DNA of 64,000 nt from assembly GCA_031373665.1 (NCBI GenBank), contig JANMMZ010000107.1, forward strand, positions 31,707-95,706, read 5' to 3'. Below the pieces are notes generated by a model. The model did not search any database. It was given only the letters and a program-made list of their open reading frames with translations, and was not told where the DNA came from. Both the position numbers and the translations under genes were made by a program. Position 1 is the first letter of the stretch. The number at the start of each line of letters is the position of its first letter. This document shows, piece after piece, positions 1 through 9,242 of this stretch. The stretch comes from M3007 sp031373665 (GTDB taxonomy: Bacteria > Bacteroidota > Bacteroidia > Chitinophagales > Saprospiraceae).

Positions 1-3000
1 AAAATTAATTAAGGTAGCAAGAGAATTCAACGTTGGTTTGCACACCATCGTAGATGCCCTTCATAAAGGAGGGTTTCCCGGTGTAGAAGAAAAACCTACC
101 GCTGACATCACCGACGATATGCTGGTTATCCTCAAAAAGGAGTTCCAGAAAGATATTGCTATCAAACAGGAGGCCGACAAACTGGCACGTCCAGTTCTTA
201 AAAAAGAACCTGCTCCTGCTGCGCCCTCGCAGCCCTCAGCACCACGCCCCTCCTTCCTTCCTCCTCGTGAAGAAGCCCCTAAAGTTGCAGTACCTGCGCC
301 GCCACAACCTGCTTTGACAGAAGTGCGGAAGGATGAATCACGGTTACAGCCACGTGAAATACCCAAACTTAAAATTTTGGGTAAAATAGATTTGGATAGG
401 CCAAGGCAAGGTTCTGCTAAGCCGCCTGAAAAGCCAGTAGAAAGACCTCAGCCACCAGCCGAGAGACCTGCTGAAAAAGTAGTACAACCAAACCAGCCCG
501 TCAGGCAAACGCCTAAAGCAGATGCTCCAAGGCAGGAAAACAGGCCATCCCTACAGACTCCAAAGGTTGAAGAGAAAATTACTCCGCCTATTACTCCATC
601 TGATCCAACGAAAGATACTCCGACCCCAAGTCCAAGCGAAGAAGGCGGTGGCGAAGATAATATACATCGTACCGATGCCCCACAATTGCGTGGCTTGAAG
701 ATATTGGGGAAAATAAACCTCAATGTTCCTAAAAAAGTAGAACCAGCCCCAGCACCCGGCAATCGTGGCACTTACAACCGTGGTGGCCAAGGCGGCCAAA
801 ATCGCGGTGGCCAAGGCCAAGGCGGCCAAAATCGTGGCGGCGACCGCAACCGAGTTGGTGGCGGCCAAGGCCAAGGTGGTCAAGGGCAAGGTGGCCCAAA
901 TCGTACAGGTGGCGATCGTACAAGGGTTGGTGGTGGCCAAGGACAGGGTGGTAATCGCCCGCCAGGTACCGGACAACCACAAGCCGGTGGCCAAGGTACT
1001 GGTACTCCTGGTACAAATAATCAAAATGCCAACGACCGCCACAAGCGTAGACGCAAAACAGTCCCTGGCCAACCAGTTACTGCTGAAAACTTGCAGACCT
1101 CTATGGCTGGCAACCAAGGTGATCGCAAGGGTAAAGGTCGCCAAGATGCCCCAAAAGAAGTTTCACAGAAAGATATAGAAGACCAAATCCGTCAGACAAT
1201 GGCGCGTATGGGGGCAGGAGCCAGCCGTAAACGCCAAAAAGGTCGTCGTGACAAACGTGATGTGATCCGCGAACGCGCAGAAATGGCCGCGATTGAGAAG
1301 ACCGAAAACGAAAAAATACTACAGGTTACAGAGTTTATATCTGTATCAGATTTGGCATCACTCATCAATGTGAAGCCATCAGATGTAATCAAGGCTTGTA
1401 TGACCTTGGGTATCTTTGTTTCGATCAATCAGCGTTTGGATGCCGAAATCATTGAAGTGGTTTCGAGTGAATTTGGATTTGAAGTAAAATTCATCAGTGC
1501 CGAAGAGCAGTTGGAAGTCGTGGAAGAGGAATTAGACAATCCTGCTGACCTCGTACCGCGCCAACCTATTGTAACCGTCATGGGTCACGTTGACCACGGT
1601 AAGACTTCGTTGCTCGATTATATTAGAAAAGCAAAAGTGGCCGCAGGCGAAGCCGGTGGTATCACGCAGCACATAGGTGCTTATGAGGTAGTGGTAGAAG
1701 AAGGTACTAATCGCAAAATTACGTTCTTGGATACACCGGGTCACGAAGCCTTTACGGCTATGCGTGCCCGTGGTGCTAAGGTAACTGACATTGCCATCAT
1801 TATGATAGCAGCCGACGATAGTATCATGCCACAGACGAAGGAAGCGATCAGCCACGCGCAAGCCGCTGGGGTACCTTTGATATTTGCCATCAATAAAATA
1901 GATAAAGCTGGTGCCGATCCAGAGCGTATCAAAAACGAACTGGCTCAAATGAACCTCCTCGTGGAAGAATGGGGCGGTAAGTACCAAAGCCAAGACATTT
2001 CTGCCAAATCCGGTTTGAATGTTGACAAACTCCTTGAAAAAGTACTATTAGAGGCTGAACTCCTTGAGTTGAAAGCCAATCCAAAGCGTCGTGCCGTGGG
2101 TACAGTACTGGAAGCATCGCTTGAAAAAGGTTTGGGTTATGTAGCCAAAGTATTGGTAGAAAACGGTACTATCAGTACTGGTGACCCTATCCTTGCTGGT
2201 GAACTCTCTGGTCGTGTTAAGGCCTTGTTCAACGAGCGTGGCCAAAAGGTAAAGAGTGCCGGACCAGCCCAGCCTATTATGGTATTGGGACTTCAAGGTG
2301 CGCCACAGGCTGGTGAAAAAATTAAAGTAGCCAATAGCGATAGCGAAGCAAAAGAGATAGCAAGCAAACGCGCTCAAATTATTCGCGAACAGTCTAACCG
2401 CTCTTCTAAGCGTATTTCGCTTGAAGAAATTGGCCGTCGTTTGGCATTGGGTACGTTTAAAGAACTGAATGTGATTGTGAAAGGTGATGTGGATGGTTCT
2501 ATCGAGGCATTGAGCGATTCATTAATCAAACTATCTATAGATCGCGTACAAGTGAACGTGATCCACAAAGCGGTTGGTCAGATCGTTGATAGTGATGTCA
2601 TGTTGGCTTCTGCTTCCGATGCGATCATTATTGGTTTCCAAGTTCGCCCATCCGTTTCTGCCCGTAAGTTGGCTGAAAAAGAAGGCGTGGAAATTAAGAT
2701 GTACTCAATCATATACGAAGCCATCGAAGAGGTGAAAGCCGCTATCGAGGGTATGTTGGAGCCTACTAAAGAAGAGGAGATCATGAGCCAAGTTGAGATT
2801 AGAGAGGTCTATAAGATTTCTAAAATCGGTACAGTGGCTGGTAGTTTCGTTCAAGAAGGCAAGATCAGCAGGAATCACTACATCCGTATCATTCGTGATG
2901 GTATCGTGGTATATCCCGGCAATCCCGGTCAAAATGCAGAGTTGGCTTCGCTTAAGCGATTCAAAGAAGATGCTAAAGAGGTTAGGGCTGGTCTTGAATG

Positions 3001-3088
3001 CGGTATAACCATCAAAAACTTCAATGATATCAAACCAGGTGATATTGTAGAATCGTATGTGATCAATGAAGTAAAGGCTAAACTTTAG
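1..3088 (+). CDS. infB: Translation initiation factor IF-2, 5'-truncated by the window edge
   Basis: GTPase that brings initiator tRNA to the 30S subunit and promotes subunit joining. The reading frame is open to the first base: codons from position 2 read KLIKVAREFNVG, the usual IF-2 N-terminal helix, so the real start is a few codons left of the window. The first in-frame start-like codon, TTG at 38, is internal. Order: IF2-N helix, a long Pro/Glu/Lys-rich linker, a Gly/Gln/Asn/Arg-rich tract (about 761-1014), a second IF2-N domain (residues about 425-475), then the G domain with GHVDHGKTS, DTPGHEAF and NKIDK motifs, followed by domains II-IV. About 1030 residues, the long-linker form common in Bacteroidota. 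Cold-shock gene follows after 26 nt. Identification is secure. Confidence 0.97.
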   Translation, partial: KLIKVAREFNVGLHTIVDALHKGGFPGVEEKPTADITDDMLVILKKEFQKDIAIKQEADKLARPVLKKEPAPAAPSQPSAPRPSFLPPREEAPKVAVPAPPQPALTEVRKDESRLQPREIPKLKILGKIDLDRPRQGSAKPPEKPVERPQPPAERPAEKVVQPNQPVRQTPKADAPRQENRPSLQTPKVEEKITPPITPSDPTKDTPTPSPSEEGGGEDNIHRTDAPQLRGLKILGKINLNVPKKVEPAPAPGNRGTYNRGGQGGQNRGGQGQGGQNRGGDRNRVGGGQGQGGQGQGGPNRTGGDRTRVGGGQGQGGNRPPGTGQPQAGGQGTGTPGTNNQNANDRHKRRRKTVPGQPVTAENLQTSMAGNQGDRKGKGRQDAPKEVSQKDIEDQIRQTMARMGAGASRKRQKGRRDKRDVIRERAEMAAIEKTENEKILQVTEFISVSDLASLINVKPSDVIKACMTLGIFVSINQRLDAEIIEVVSSEFGFEVKFISAEEQLEVVEEELDNPADLVPRQPIVTVMGHVDHGKTSLLDYIRKAKVAAGEAGGITQHIGAYEVVVEEGTNRKITFLDTPGHEAFTAMRARGAKVTDIAIIMIAADDSIMPQTKEAISHAQAAGVPLIFAINKIDKAGADPERIKNELAQMNLLVEEWGGKYQSQDISAKSGLNVDKLLEKVLLEAELLELKANPKRRAVGTVLEASLEKGLGYVAKVLVENGTISTGDPILAGELSGRVKALFNERGQKVKSAGPAQPIMVLGLQGAPQAGEKIKVANSDSEAKEIASKRAQIIREQSNRSSKRISLEEIGRRLALGTFKELNVIVKGDVDGSIEALSDSLIKLSIDRVQVNVIHKAVGQIVDSDVMLASASDAIIIGFQVRPSVSARKLAEKEGVEIKMYSIIYEAIEEVKAAIEGMLEPTKEEEIMSQVEIREVYKISKIGTVAGSFVQEGKISRNHYIRIIRDGIVVYPGNPGQNAELASLKRFKEDAKEVRAGLECGITIKNFNDIKPGDIVESYVINEVKAKL
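761..1014 (+). repeat. Gly/Gln/Asn/Arg low-complexity tract inside IF-2
   Basis: Imperfect short repeats of GGQ, GGQNRGG and GQGGQ type encoded by iterated ggccaaggc-like units. The tract sits in the linker before the conserved IF-2 core and resembles disordered RGG-type RNA-binding segments. Repeat number is likely to vary between strains; function is not known. Confidence 0.8.
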
Positions 3089-3114
3089 TTTTAAACATTA
3101 ATTTTATTTAATAC

Positions 3115-3306
3115 ATGCACAAGGGCACTGTTAAATTTTACAACGAAAACAAAGGTTACGGGTTCATCGTTGAAGAAGGTACTGGACACGAGGTCTTTGT
3201 ACATACTACTGGACTAATAGAGAAGGTTCGCAACGGAGACACCGTTGTTTTTGAAACCAAACGTGGCAAAAAAGGTATTACTGCTATAGAGGTTAAGTTG
3301 GCTTAA
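3115..3306 (+). CDS. Cold-shock domain protein (CspA family)
   Basis: 63-residue single-domain nucleic-acid chaperone that binds single-stranded RNA/DNA and melts secondary structure. RNP1-like KGYGFI and RNP2-like VFVHTT motifs are present, and the length is typical of bacterial Csp proteins (65-70 residues). It starts 26 nt after the infB stop, with no promoter matching TAnnTTTG in the gap, so it is probably cotranscribed with infB. A strong hairpin follows 25 nt downstream. The AT-rich leader lacks a Shine-Dalgarno sequence, as usual in Bacteroidota. Confidence 0.93.
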   Translation: MHKGTVKFYNENKGYGFIVEEGTGHEVFVHTTGLIEKVRNGDTVVFETKRGKKGITAIEVKLA

Positions 3307-3331
3307 TCCATTAATTTACTTATATTTACTC

Positions 3332-3366
3332 CTAAAGCCCAGCACTGTAAAAGTGTTGGGCTTTAG
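3332..3366 (+). terminator. Hairpin ending the infB-csp unit
   Basis: 15-bp stem, left arm 3332-3346 and right arm 3352-3366, loop GTAAA, one G-U pair. It has no long U tract after it, but its position just past the csp stop supports a terminator. Confidence 0.75.
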
Positions 3367-3425
3367 GCTTTTGGCCAGTTTTAGTCAAAGACGGTGAAAT
3401 AACGTGGGGTCTTAATCGTAAAATA

Positions 3426-3433
3426 TAATTTTG
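3426..3433 (+). promoter_or_regulatory. TAnnTTTG -7 promoter element
   Basis: TAATTTTG, 36 nt before the start codon of the exported protein at 3469. It matches the Bacteroidota sigma-ABfr -7 consensus; the -33 TTG element is not clear. Confidence 0.6.
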
Positions 3434-3468
3434 CAGTATAAGTAACTAAATAAACTAATTCCCTATAC

Positions 3469-5196
3469 ATGAAAAATCTATTCCTTGTCTCCTTATTGTG
3501 TCTTTCATATGGGCATAATACCGCTCAGAGTTTTTATGCCAACTTTACAGACACTGAGTTTGGCCCTTGCCCATTCAATCCTAATTTTTTTGTAACCCAA
3601 CCAAAGGATTGGCTCATTTATCAGACTACTAACAATACTTGGGATGGGCCAGTGGACTCTAGTCGCTGTATTCAAGGTACAGTCGAAAATGGAAGATTCA
3701 TTATTCCATTAGTCCAAATTGACCCGACAGAGCCTTTGTATATACGATATACCAACCTAGATTCATTGACTATGCCGATGCCACCAAATGAACTTTTTTA
3801 TGGTGGTTTTTATAGTAACATTGAACCAAGTATTGACTCTTTACAAACAGGTGGTGACTGTTATGAAAACCTTTGTAATGGTATTTTTTTCGGTATAAAT
3901 ATCCCAAATGAGACCTTTTCAGGAAAAACAACCCGTTTCCAAGATGTCCAATTAAAGAACACCATCACTGGAGACGATAATACGCTTATTGGTCATGGTT
4001 GTTTCCCATCTGAATATTTTCAGGATCAATACCTGAATACGGTAGTCATCAAATTTCTGTTTGATTCCACCGAGAGCCTAGTCGGCAAGACGCTGGGTCT
4101 ATACTATTTAGAGGTATCACCTTTACAATCTTGGAATGGATTGGGCACTATTTTTGGCGATGTCCCTGTTCCTGCCACTTTTCTAAATACTGATGGAGAA
4201 TACAATGTAAATATTAGTGATATAGTCCAAGAGACTTGGAACACCAATTACTTGGTCTTACACAATGAAAATACTTATCCATCTCCAGCAAACCCCACTT
4301 ATGCTTACGTCTTTCCTGATCCTAACGAACTGATTCAGCGTACTATTAATATTAGAGTGGAGGAGTTTCAGACCTTAGAATTTCAACCTTTTACACAGTT
4401 CAAAGGTGGAAAAGTATTCAATAATGACACATTGAGACATGTGGTGAATTTAGAGATCAATGGAGGAGATCTTTGCCTTAATTTTATTGACCTGATTTTT
4501 GAAGGTGGCGACGAATTTCGGTTTGATGGTGGTCATGCAATTTTCAATAGTTTTCACTCTTGTATGCAATTCAGAACGGGTTCTTCTTTACATGTGTTGG
4601 AGGGGAAAACCATGCATTATGGAGACAATGGGATGGGGATGCTGGCTCTCTGCGCAGGAGGGACTATTCGCTTGGATCGAGATGCCACTCTAATCATGGA
4701 TGGACGGCTCAATCTTGCTGAATGCAACGATGCCATACAGCCTCAACATCTTTATATGGATTTGTTGCCGGGGGCTCGATTGATTTTTACCGAACAAGCG
4801 CATATTACCAACCAATTCAGCCAAGGCCAACAAATGAAATTATATGTTCGGATGCTGGGGGGGACACTTGACGATCAGGCTTTAGATACTCATGAGCGAA
4901 GCCTCATCATACGACAATATCCAGAACCGCGTGACAATATGTTGGATAATATCGAAGTGGCTCCGAATCCATTTGGAGCCAGCACCCAGTTAACTTACAT
5001 TGGAGCCCCCAATGAAGGGTCGCTCACCATTTCGTGGCTTGATCCCCTTGGCCGATTGGTAAGCCAAAACCAATTTACTACGGCGACAGGACTAAATACT
5101 TGGGATTTAGAACCGGGGTTGCCTAATGGATTATGGCTATTGCGCATTGAGTCAAGTCATGGATCCGCCACCTTGAAGGTGGTGTGCTTCAACTAA
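3469..5196 (+). CDS. Exported protein with T9SS C-terminal sorting domain
   Basis: 575 residues, no recognised enzymatic domain. N-terminal signal peptide (about 20 residues, ending near NTAQS). Residues about 300-450 show regularly spaced hydrophobic strands with Gly/Asn turns (for example GGKVFNND, GGDEFRFDGG, GGTIRLDRD), suggesting a right-handed beta-helix or stacked-strand fold. The last ~80 residues contain VAPNPF, a strand-rich stretch with GRLV, and GLWLLRIE, the type A T9SS sorting signature. So it is likely exported across the outer membrane and retained at the surface or released. Its stop codon directly abuts the stop of the convergent peptidase gene. Confidence 0.8.
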   Translation: MKNLFLVSLLCLSYGHNTAQSFYANFTDTEFGPCPFNPNFFVTQPKDWLIYQTTNNTWDGPVDSSRCIQGTVENGRFIIPLVQIDPTEPLYIRYTNLDSLTMPMPPNELFYGGFYSNIEPSIDSLQTGGDCYENLCNGIFFGINIPNETFSGKTTRFQDVQLKNTITGDDNTLIGHGCFPSEYFQDQYLNTVVIKFLFDSTESLVGKTLGLYYLEVSPLQSWNGLGTIFGDVPVPATFLNTDGEYNVNISDIVQETWNTNYLVLHNENTYPSPANPTYAYVFPDPNELIQRTINIRVEEFQTLEFQPFTQFKGGKVFNNDTLRHVVNLEINGGDLCLNFIDLIFEGGDEFRFDGGHAIFNSFHSCMQFRTGSSLHVLEGKTMHYGDNGMGMLALCAGGTIRLDRDATLIMDGRLNLAECNDAIQPQHLYMDLLPGARLIFTEQAHITNQFSQGQQMKLYVRMLGGTLDDQALDTHERSLIIRQYPEPRDNMLDNIEVAPNPFGASTQLTYIGAPNEGSLTISWLDPLGRLVSQNQFTTATGLNTWDLEPGLPNGLWLLRIESSHGSATLKVVCFN

Positions 5197-7389
5197 TCAA
5201 GGGCGCGAATTTTTCAAACTCTCCTCTAAAAATCGAGTCATTTTAGCATACAAATGAAGGCGAGCATTGCCCCCATTGATTCCGTGATTTCTGTTTGGAT
5301 AGATCATGGAGTCAAATGGTTTGTTGGCCAAAATGAGGTGATTGGTCATTTCGGCACTGTGCTGGAAATGCACATTGTCATCGCCAAGGCCATGCACCAA
5401 TAGGTATTTGCCCGATAGCGATTCCACAAAATTGGTGGGCGCGTTTTCTTCGTATCCCACTTTGTTTTCTGCATGGGTCTGCATGTATCGCTCGGTATAT
5501 ACGGAATCGTACCATTTCCAATTGGTCACTGGAGCGACGGCGATGGCAGATTGAAAGGTGCCACTGCCTTTGAGTATGCTCAGGCTTGACATGTAGCCTC
5601 CATAACTCCAGCCAAATATGCCTATGCGCCCAGCATCTATATAAGGTAGGGTGCCAAGGTATTTGGCGGCTTCTATTTGATCTATGGTTTCGTAGTGACC
5701 AAGTTGCTTATACGTTATTTTTTTAAATGCCTCTCCACGACCTCCAGTACCCCGATTATCCACACAAGCCACCACATAGCCCTGTTGGGCCAACATCTGA
5801 AACCACCAATAATTATTACCTTTCCATTGATCGAGCACTTGTTGGCTACCGGGGCCGCCATACACAAACATCAACAATGGCAATTTCTGATTTTGATACT
5901 GTGGTGCGTTGGGTTTGAGTATCCACCCGTTTAAATCAACGTTTTCAGTGGTTTTAAAATTGAAAAAAGTGAGGGGCTGAACCCCATGTTCCATCTGTTT
6001 AGCAGCCAATGCTTCGTTTGCTTCTAAACTACGGATTTTATTGCCTTTTCGATCCAAAACTTGGTATTGAGGGGGACTGTTGAGTGTGGATTGGGTGTGT
6101 ACAAAATAATCGAAAGTGGTGCTAAATTGAGCCGATTGGACACCACCCAATTGTCCGATCATTTTTGTTTTTTGTCCTTTCAGATTGACCTGATATATTT
6201 CGCGCTGCATAGGTTTTTCGGCAGCGGCTTGGTAGTAAAGGCATTCATTTTTAGTATCCACGCCGTATAGATCGGTGACATCCCAATTGCCTTTGGTGAG
6301 GGCTACCACTTCTTTGCCCGACAGGTCGTGTAGATAAAGGTGATTGAATCCGCTTTTTTCACTTTGTACGATGAATCCGCTGCCATTGGGTAAAAAACAC
6401 ACCTCGTGCAGATCAATGTAACACTGGTTTTTTTCTTCCAGTAGGAGTTTTGTTATCCCTGAACCCGCCTCTGCGAGGAATAATTTTTGGTGATTTTGGT
6501 GGCGATTCATCCAAGTGAGGCAGAGTTGATTGCCCGGAACCCAAACCAACCGGGGCAGGTAGTCATCCAAACCTTCGGCTCTATCAGGAATCTGTACTTT
6601 AGTGGCTCTGCCAGCCGCTACATCAAAGATATGGGCTGTGACTTGGGCATTTTTTTCGCCCACTTTTGGGTATTTGAACTTAACCAATTCTGGATAAACG
6701 CCTCCTTTGTACATTTCCATGGTCATTTCTGGTACTTCACTTTCATCAAATCGGAAATATGCCAAGTACTTTCCATCAGGGCTCCATTCAAAAGCCTTGA
6801 CCAATTCAAACTCTTCCTCATACACCCAATCTGAGCCTCCATTGATGATTTCGTTTATTTTTCCATCTTGGGTTATTTTGGCTATTTTTCCAGTACTCAA
6901 CTCTTTGATATACAGGTCATTATCCATGAAAAAAGCGACCTTGTTCGCATCGGGAGAAAAGGTGGCATAACGTTGTTTTGTTCCAAAATTGAGCCTAGAA
7001 AGAGCCTTTGATTTCTGGTCAAAAATAAAATACTCTGACTGGGTACTCCAACGGTAAATGGGTTCGGTACCAGTAGCCAATAGTATTTTAGAGCCATCGC
7101 TGCTGAATTGATACCCGTCAAATGATTTTTTCCAACCTTTGGCCGTTTCTACCACCATGTGTGGAGCAAACAGTGTTGCTGTCTGTTCGCCATTTCTAAG
7201 GTCGTACTGCACAATGGCGTTGTTTTCCAAGCGGGTATAATGCACCCCATCATCCTGAAAATTAAACCCCGGAATCCCATTGGGTGCAAAAGCACCCTCT
7301 TTCCAAATATCTTCCAAAGTGATGGCCTTCTGTGCGAATGCAACTGTATAAGGGAACAGTAATAGGATAATGATGGTAAAAAATCGCAT
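5197..7389 (-). CDS. Dipeptidyl peptidase IV (S9B serine peptidase)
   Basis: 730 residues, the usual DPP IV length. Removes X-Pro or X-Ala dipeptides from peptide N termini, probably in the periplasm. Signal peptide of ~19 residues ends AFAQ. An eight-bladed propeller region (about 40-470) carries the DWVYEEEF double-Glu motif (about 187-194) that binds the substrate amino terminus in this family. The C-terminal alpha/beta hydrolase has catalytic Ser in GWSYGG (about 592), Asp in HGLGDDNVH (about 670) and His in NRNHGING (about 702). Only 5 nt separate it from the upstream FMN-binding protein gene, so they are probably cotranscribed. Confidence 0.95.
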   Translation of the reverse strand: MRFFTIIILLLFPYTVAFAQKAITLEDIWKEGAFAPNGIPGFNFQDDGVHYTRLENNAIVQYDLRNGEQTATLFAPHMVVETAKGWKKSFDGYQFSSDGSKILLATGTEPIYRWSTQSEYFIFDQKSKALSRLNFGTKQRYATFSPDANKVAFFMDNDLYIKELSTGKIAKITQDGKINEIINGGSDWVYEEEFELVKAFEWSPDGKYLAYFRFDESEVPEMTMEMYKGGVYPELVKFKYPKVGEKNAQVTAHIFDVAAGRATKVQIPDRAEGLDDYLPRLVWVPGNQLCLTWMNRHQNHQKLFLAEAGSGITKLLLEEKNQCYIDLHEVCFLPNGSGFIVQSEKSGFNHLYLHDLSGKEVVALTKGNWDVTDLYGVDTKNECLYYQAAAEKPMQREIYQVNLKGQKTKMIGQLGGVQSAQFSTTFDYFVHTQSTLNSPPQYQVLDRKGNKIRSLEANEALAAKQMEHGVQPLTFFNFKTTENVDLNGWILKPNAPQYQNQKLPLLMFVYGGPGSQQVLDQWKGNNYWWFQMLAQQGYVVACVDNRGTGGRGEAFKKITYKQLGHYETIDQIEAAKYLGTLPYIDAGRIGIFGWSYGGYMSSLSILKGSGTFQSAIAVAPVTNWKWYDSVYTERYMQTHAENKVGYEENAPTNFVESLSGKYLLVHGLGDDNVHFQHSAEMTNHLILANKPFDSMIYPNRNHGINGGNARLHLYAKMTRFLEESLKNSRP

Positions 7390-7394
7390 AGGTT

Positions 7395-7946
7395 TTATTT
7401 TTTTGCGTAATCAGTAGGTAGCCCATCAAGGCTTTTCAAATTTTTCTCTTGAATATAAGCACTAAGCCCAGCTTCTCCTTTTTTGTCGGCCCAATCAAAC
7501 AGAATTTTGCGCTCACCCACATATTCGTATAGGGGCACTCCATATCCACAAGAAGTACCCACCAAATCAATATTGGCTACAATGATTTGGCGTGAACTTG
7601 GGTATATCTCAAAGGCAGGTGCATACTGTTCCCATTGTTCCGAACCGGGCAATACAGTGTAGCCTTGCCCATAGAGACGCAGTATATTGGGTGGCCCTTG
7701 AAAGGCACAAAACATGAGGGTAATCCGTCCGTTTTCAAGGGTATGTGCAGAGGTTTCATTGCCGCTCCCAATAAAATCCATGTAAGCCACTTTGTGTTCG
7801 GATAAAACCCGAAAAGTGTCCAACCCTTTTGGGCTTGTGTTGATGCGCCCGTTGGGATCTAAAGGTGCGGTGGACACAAAAAACAAGTGCTGTTTTTTGA
7901 TGAATTCTTGGTGTACGGGCTGTATAGATTGATAAAATTTCCCCAT
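7395..7946 (-). CDS. Pyridoxamine 5'-phosphate oxidase-family FMN-binding protein
   Basis: 183 residues with the split beta-barrel pattern of the PNPOx-like superfamily: INTSPKGLDTFRVL, YMDFIGSGNETSAH and ITLMFCAFQGPPNILRLYGQG. Members bind FMN or F420 and reduce varied small substrates; this branch is usually annotated only as pyridoxamine 5'-phosphate oxidase family protein, and it is not the vitamin B6 enzyme PdxH by pattern. It lies 54 nt after the membrane-fusion gene and 5 nt before the DPP IV gene on the same strand, so a three-gene transcript is plausible. Confidence 0.85.
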   Translation of the reverse strand: MGKFYQSIQPVHQEFIKKQHLFFVSTAPLDPNGRINTSPKGLDTFRVLSEHKVAYMDFIGSGNETSAHTLENGRITLMFCAFQGPPNILRLYGQGYTVLPGSEQWEQYAPAFEIYPSSRQIIVANIDLVGTSCGYGVPLYEYVGERKILFDWADKKGEAGLSAYIQEKNLKSLDGLPTDYAKK

Positions 7947-8000
7947 TTTACGATCTTTTAAAACGATTTTTAGTGGGTTGATACGATGGTTGCAACTACC

Positions 8001-9065
8001 CTAGTGTTTTTTTACGCTCACTTTGACCCCATCATTGAGGTTCAGTTGGCCACTCACCACGACTTGTTCATCTTGCCTTAGCCCTGTGAGTATTTCTACT
8101 TTATCGCCCTTGATACTCCCTACGGTGATGGCTCTTACCATTGCTATAGAATCTGAGGTGACTACATATACTTTTGCCTCTTGAAGACTGCCCGCTATGG
8201 CTTTCCGAGGTAAAGTCATGCCTTTTCGGTTGGCTTGAAATGTAAAAATCGCTTTGGCATGCATACCCCCACGCAAAGGCGTTGCTTTGGGGTTGACTAC
8301 CTCTATTTCTACATCGTAAGTGAATGCATTGTCGGCCCTTAATCCTATATTAGTTACTCGGCCGGGTATTCGCATTTCAGGGTGAATATCGGCTTGAACC
8401 TGCACGATTTGCCCTTTTTGCACTTTGGTCACATCGTATTCGGTTACTTTTACCATGAGAAACAGTTTTTCCAAATTGGTCATTTGACCGATCTGGATAC
8501 CTGGGCCAATCACGCTGCCCCGCTCTATAAATCGCATCCCCAAGGTTCCCGTCATGGGGGCTTTGATGCTGGTATTGGATATCTGCTTTTTTAAGCCTTT
8601 TTCTTTGGATTCGGCAATGAGAATGCCCAATTCTAGATCTTCAATTTTATTGCGTGGGGCGGCTTCTCCTTCTATCAGGTTGCCCAACCTTTCTTTATCC
8701 CTGCGCAATTTTGCAAGGTTGGCTTGGGTGGCTTCCAATTCTATTTGTAAGAGTTCATTGTCAACTTTAGCGATGATCTCCCCTTCATTCACCCATTCTC
8801 CTTTGTTTTTGAGTACTTCCAAGACGCGGCCAGCGGTCTCCGAAATAACAAACATTTCTTTGGCCGGCAAAAAAATGCCATCAGCAATAAGTTCATTGGA
8901 GAGATCCTCCAAGGTGGGGGTGGCTACCTCCACTGGAATAGAAGCACGTGCCACTTTCGATAAGGCAGCCTCTGAAGTCAAAGACTGTTTGTTTTGATAT
9001 AACTTCCAGACCATTGCCCCTAGGAGCAACAACGCCACCAACCATGTATAAATGTTCTTTTTCAA
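8001..9065 (-). CDS. RND-type efflux periplasmic adaptor (membrane fusion protein)
   Basis: 354 residues. N-terminal membrane anchor (about 5-24), lipoyl-like half motifs (about 65-105 and 165-185), a helical hairpin between them (about 106-165, rich in Leu/Lys/Glu), then beta-barrel and membrane-proximal domains ending VVVSGQLNLNDGVKV. Adaptors of this class link an inner-membrane RND pump to an outer-membrane TolC-like channel. No pump or channel gene lies beside it, so it is an orphan here and its partner must be encoded elsewhere. A TAnnTTTG element sits 18 nt upstream. Confidence 0.9.
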   Translation of the reverse strand: MKKNIYTWLVALLLLGAMVWKLYQNKQSLTSEAALSKVARASIPVEVATPTLEDLSNELIADGIFLPAKEMFVISETAGRVLEVLKNKGEWVNEGEIIAKVDNELLQIELEATQANLAKLRRDKERLGNLIEGEAAPRNKIEDLELGILIAESKEKGLKKQISNTSIKAPMTGTLGMRFIERGSVIGPGIQIGQMTNLEKLFLMVKVTEYDVTKVQKGQIVQVQADIHPEMRIPGRVTNIGLRADNAFTYDVEIEVVNPKATPLRGGMHAKAIFTFQANRKGMTLPRKAIAGSLQEAKVYVVTSDSIAMVRAITVGSIKGDKVEILTGLRQDEQVVVSGQLNLNDGVKVSVKKH

Positions 9066-9082
9066 CTGTTTATATTTGGATG

Positions 9083-9090
9083 CAAATTTA
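9083..9090 (-). promoter_or_regulatory. TAnnTTTG -7 element for the efflux adaptor
   Basis: Minus-strand TAAATTTG ending 18 nt before the ATG at 9065, implying a leader of about 10 nt. Confidence 0.55.
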
Positions 9091-9207
9091 CAAATTTTCT
9101 TTTAATTCTTGTTTGGCAGTTTTGGATCTGGTAATCTTTGGTGTGGAGGGGGCTTTTGAGAGGGGTGCGAGGGGCTATTCGTCAGTACTAGAGTTACAGA
9201 AATTTAG

Positions 9208-9215
9208 TACTTTTG
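9208..9215 (+). promoter_or_regulatory. TAnnTTTG -7 element for the radical SAM gene
   Basis: TACTTTTG preceded by G. It overlaps the TTG at 9213 that opens the longest ORF, so translation must start further right. The same core precedes genes at 14683 and 20265. Confidence 0.65.
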
Positions 9216-9242
9216 CATCCGGTTACTTACATGACCCTCTTT

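Noticed and set aside
38..40. TTG as start of infB
   Set aside because: The frame stays open to the window edge and the upstream residues match the IF-2 N-terminal helix, so the TTG is internal.
551..1144. Minus-strand frame opposite the IF-2 linker
   Set aside because: Low-complexity Ala/Thr/Leu product caused by the antisense of Gly/Gln repeats.
9213..9215. TTG as start of the radical SAM gene
   Set aside because: It overlaps the -7 promoter element, so it would not be transcribed.
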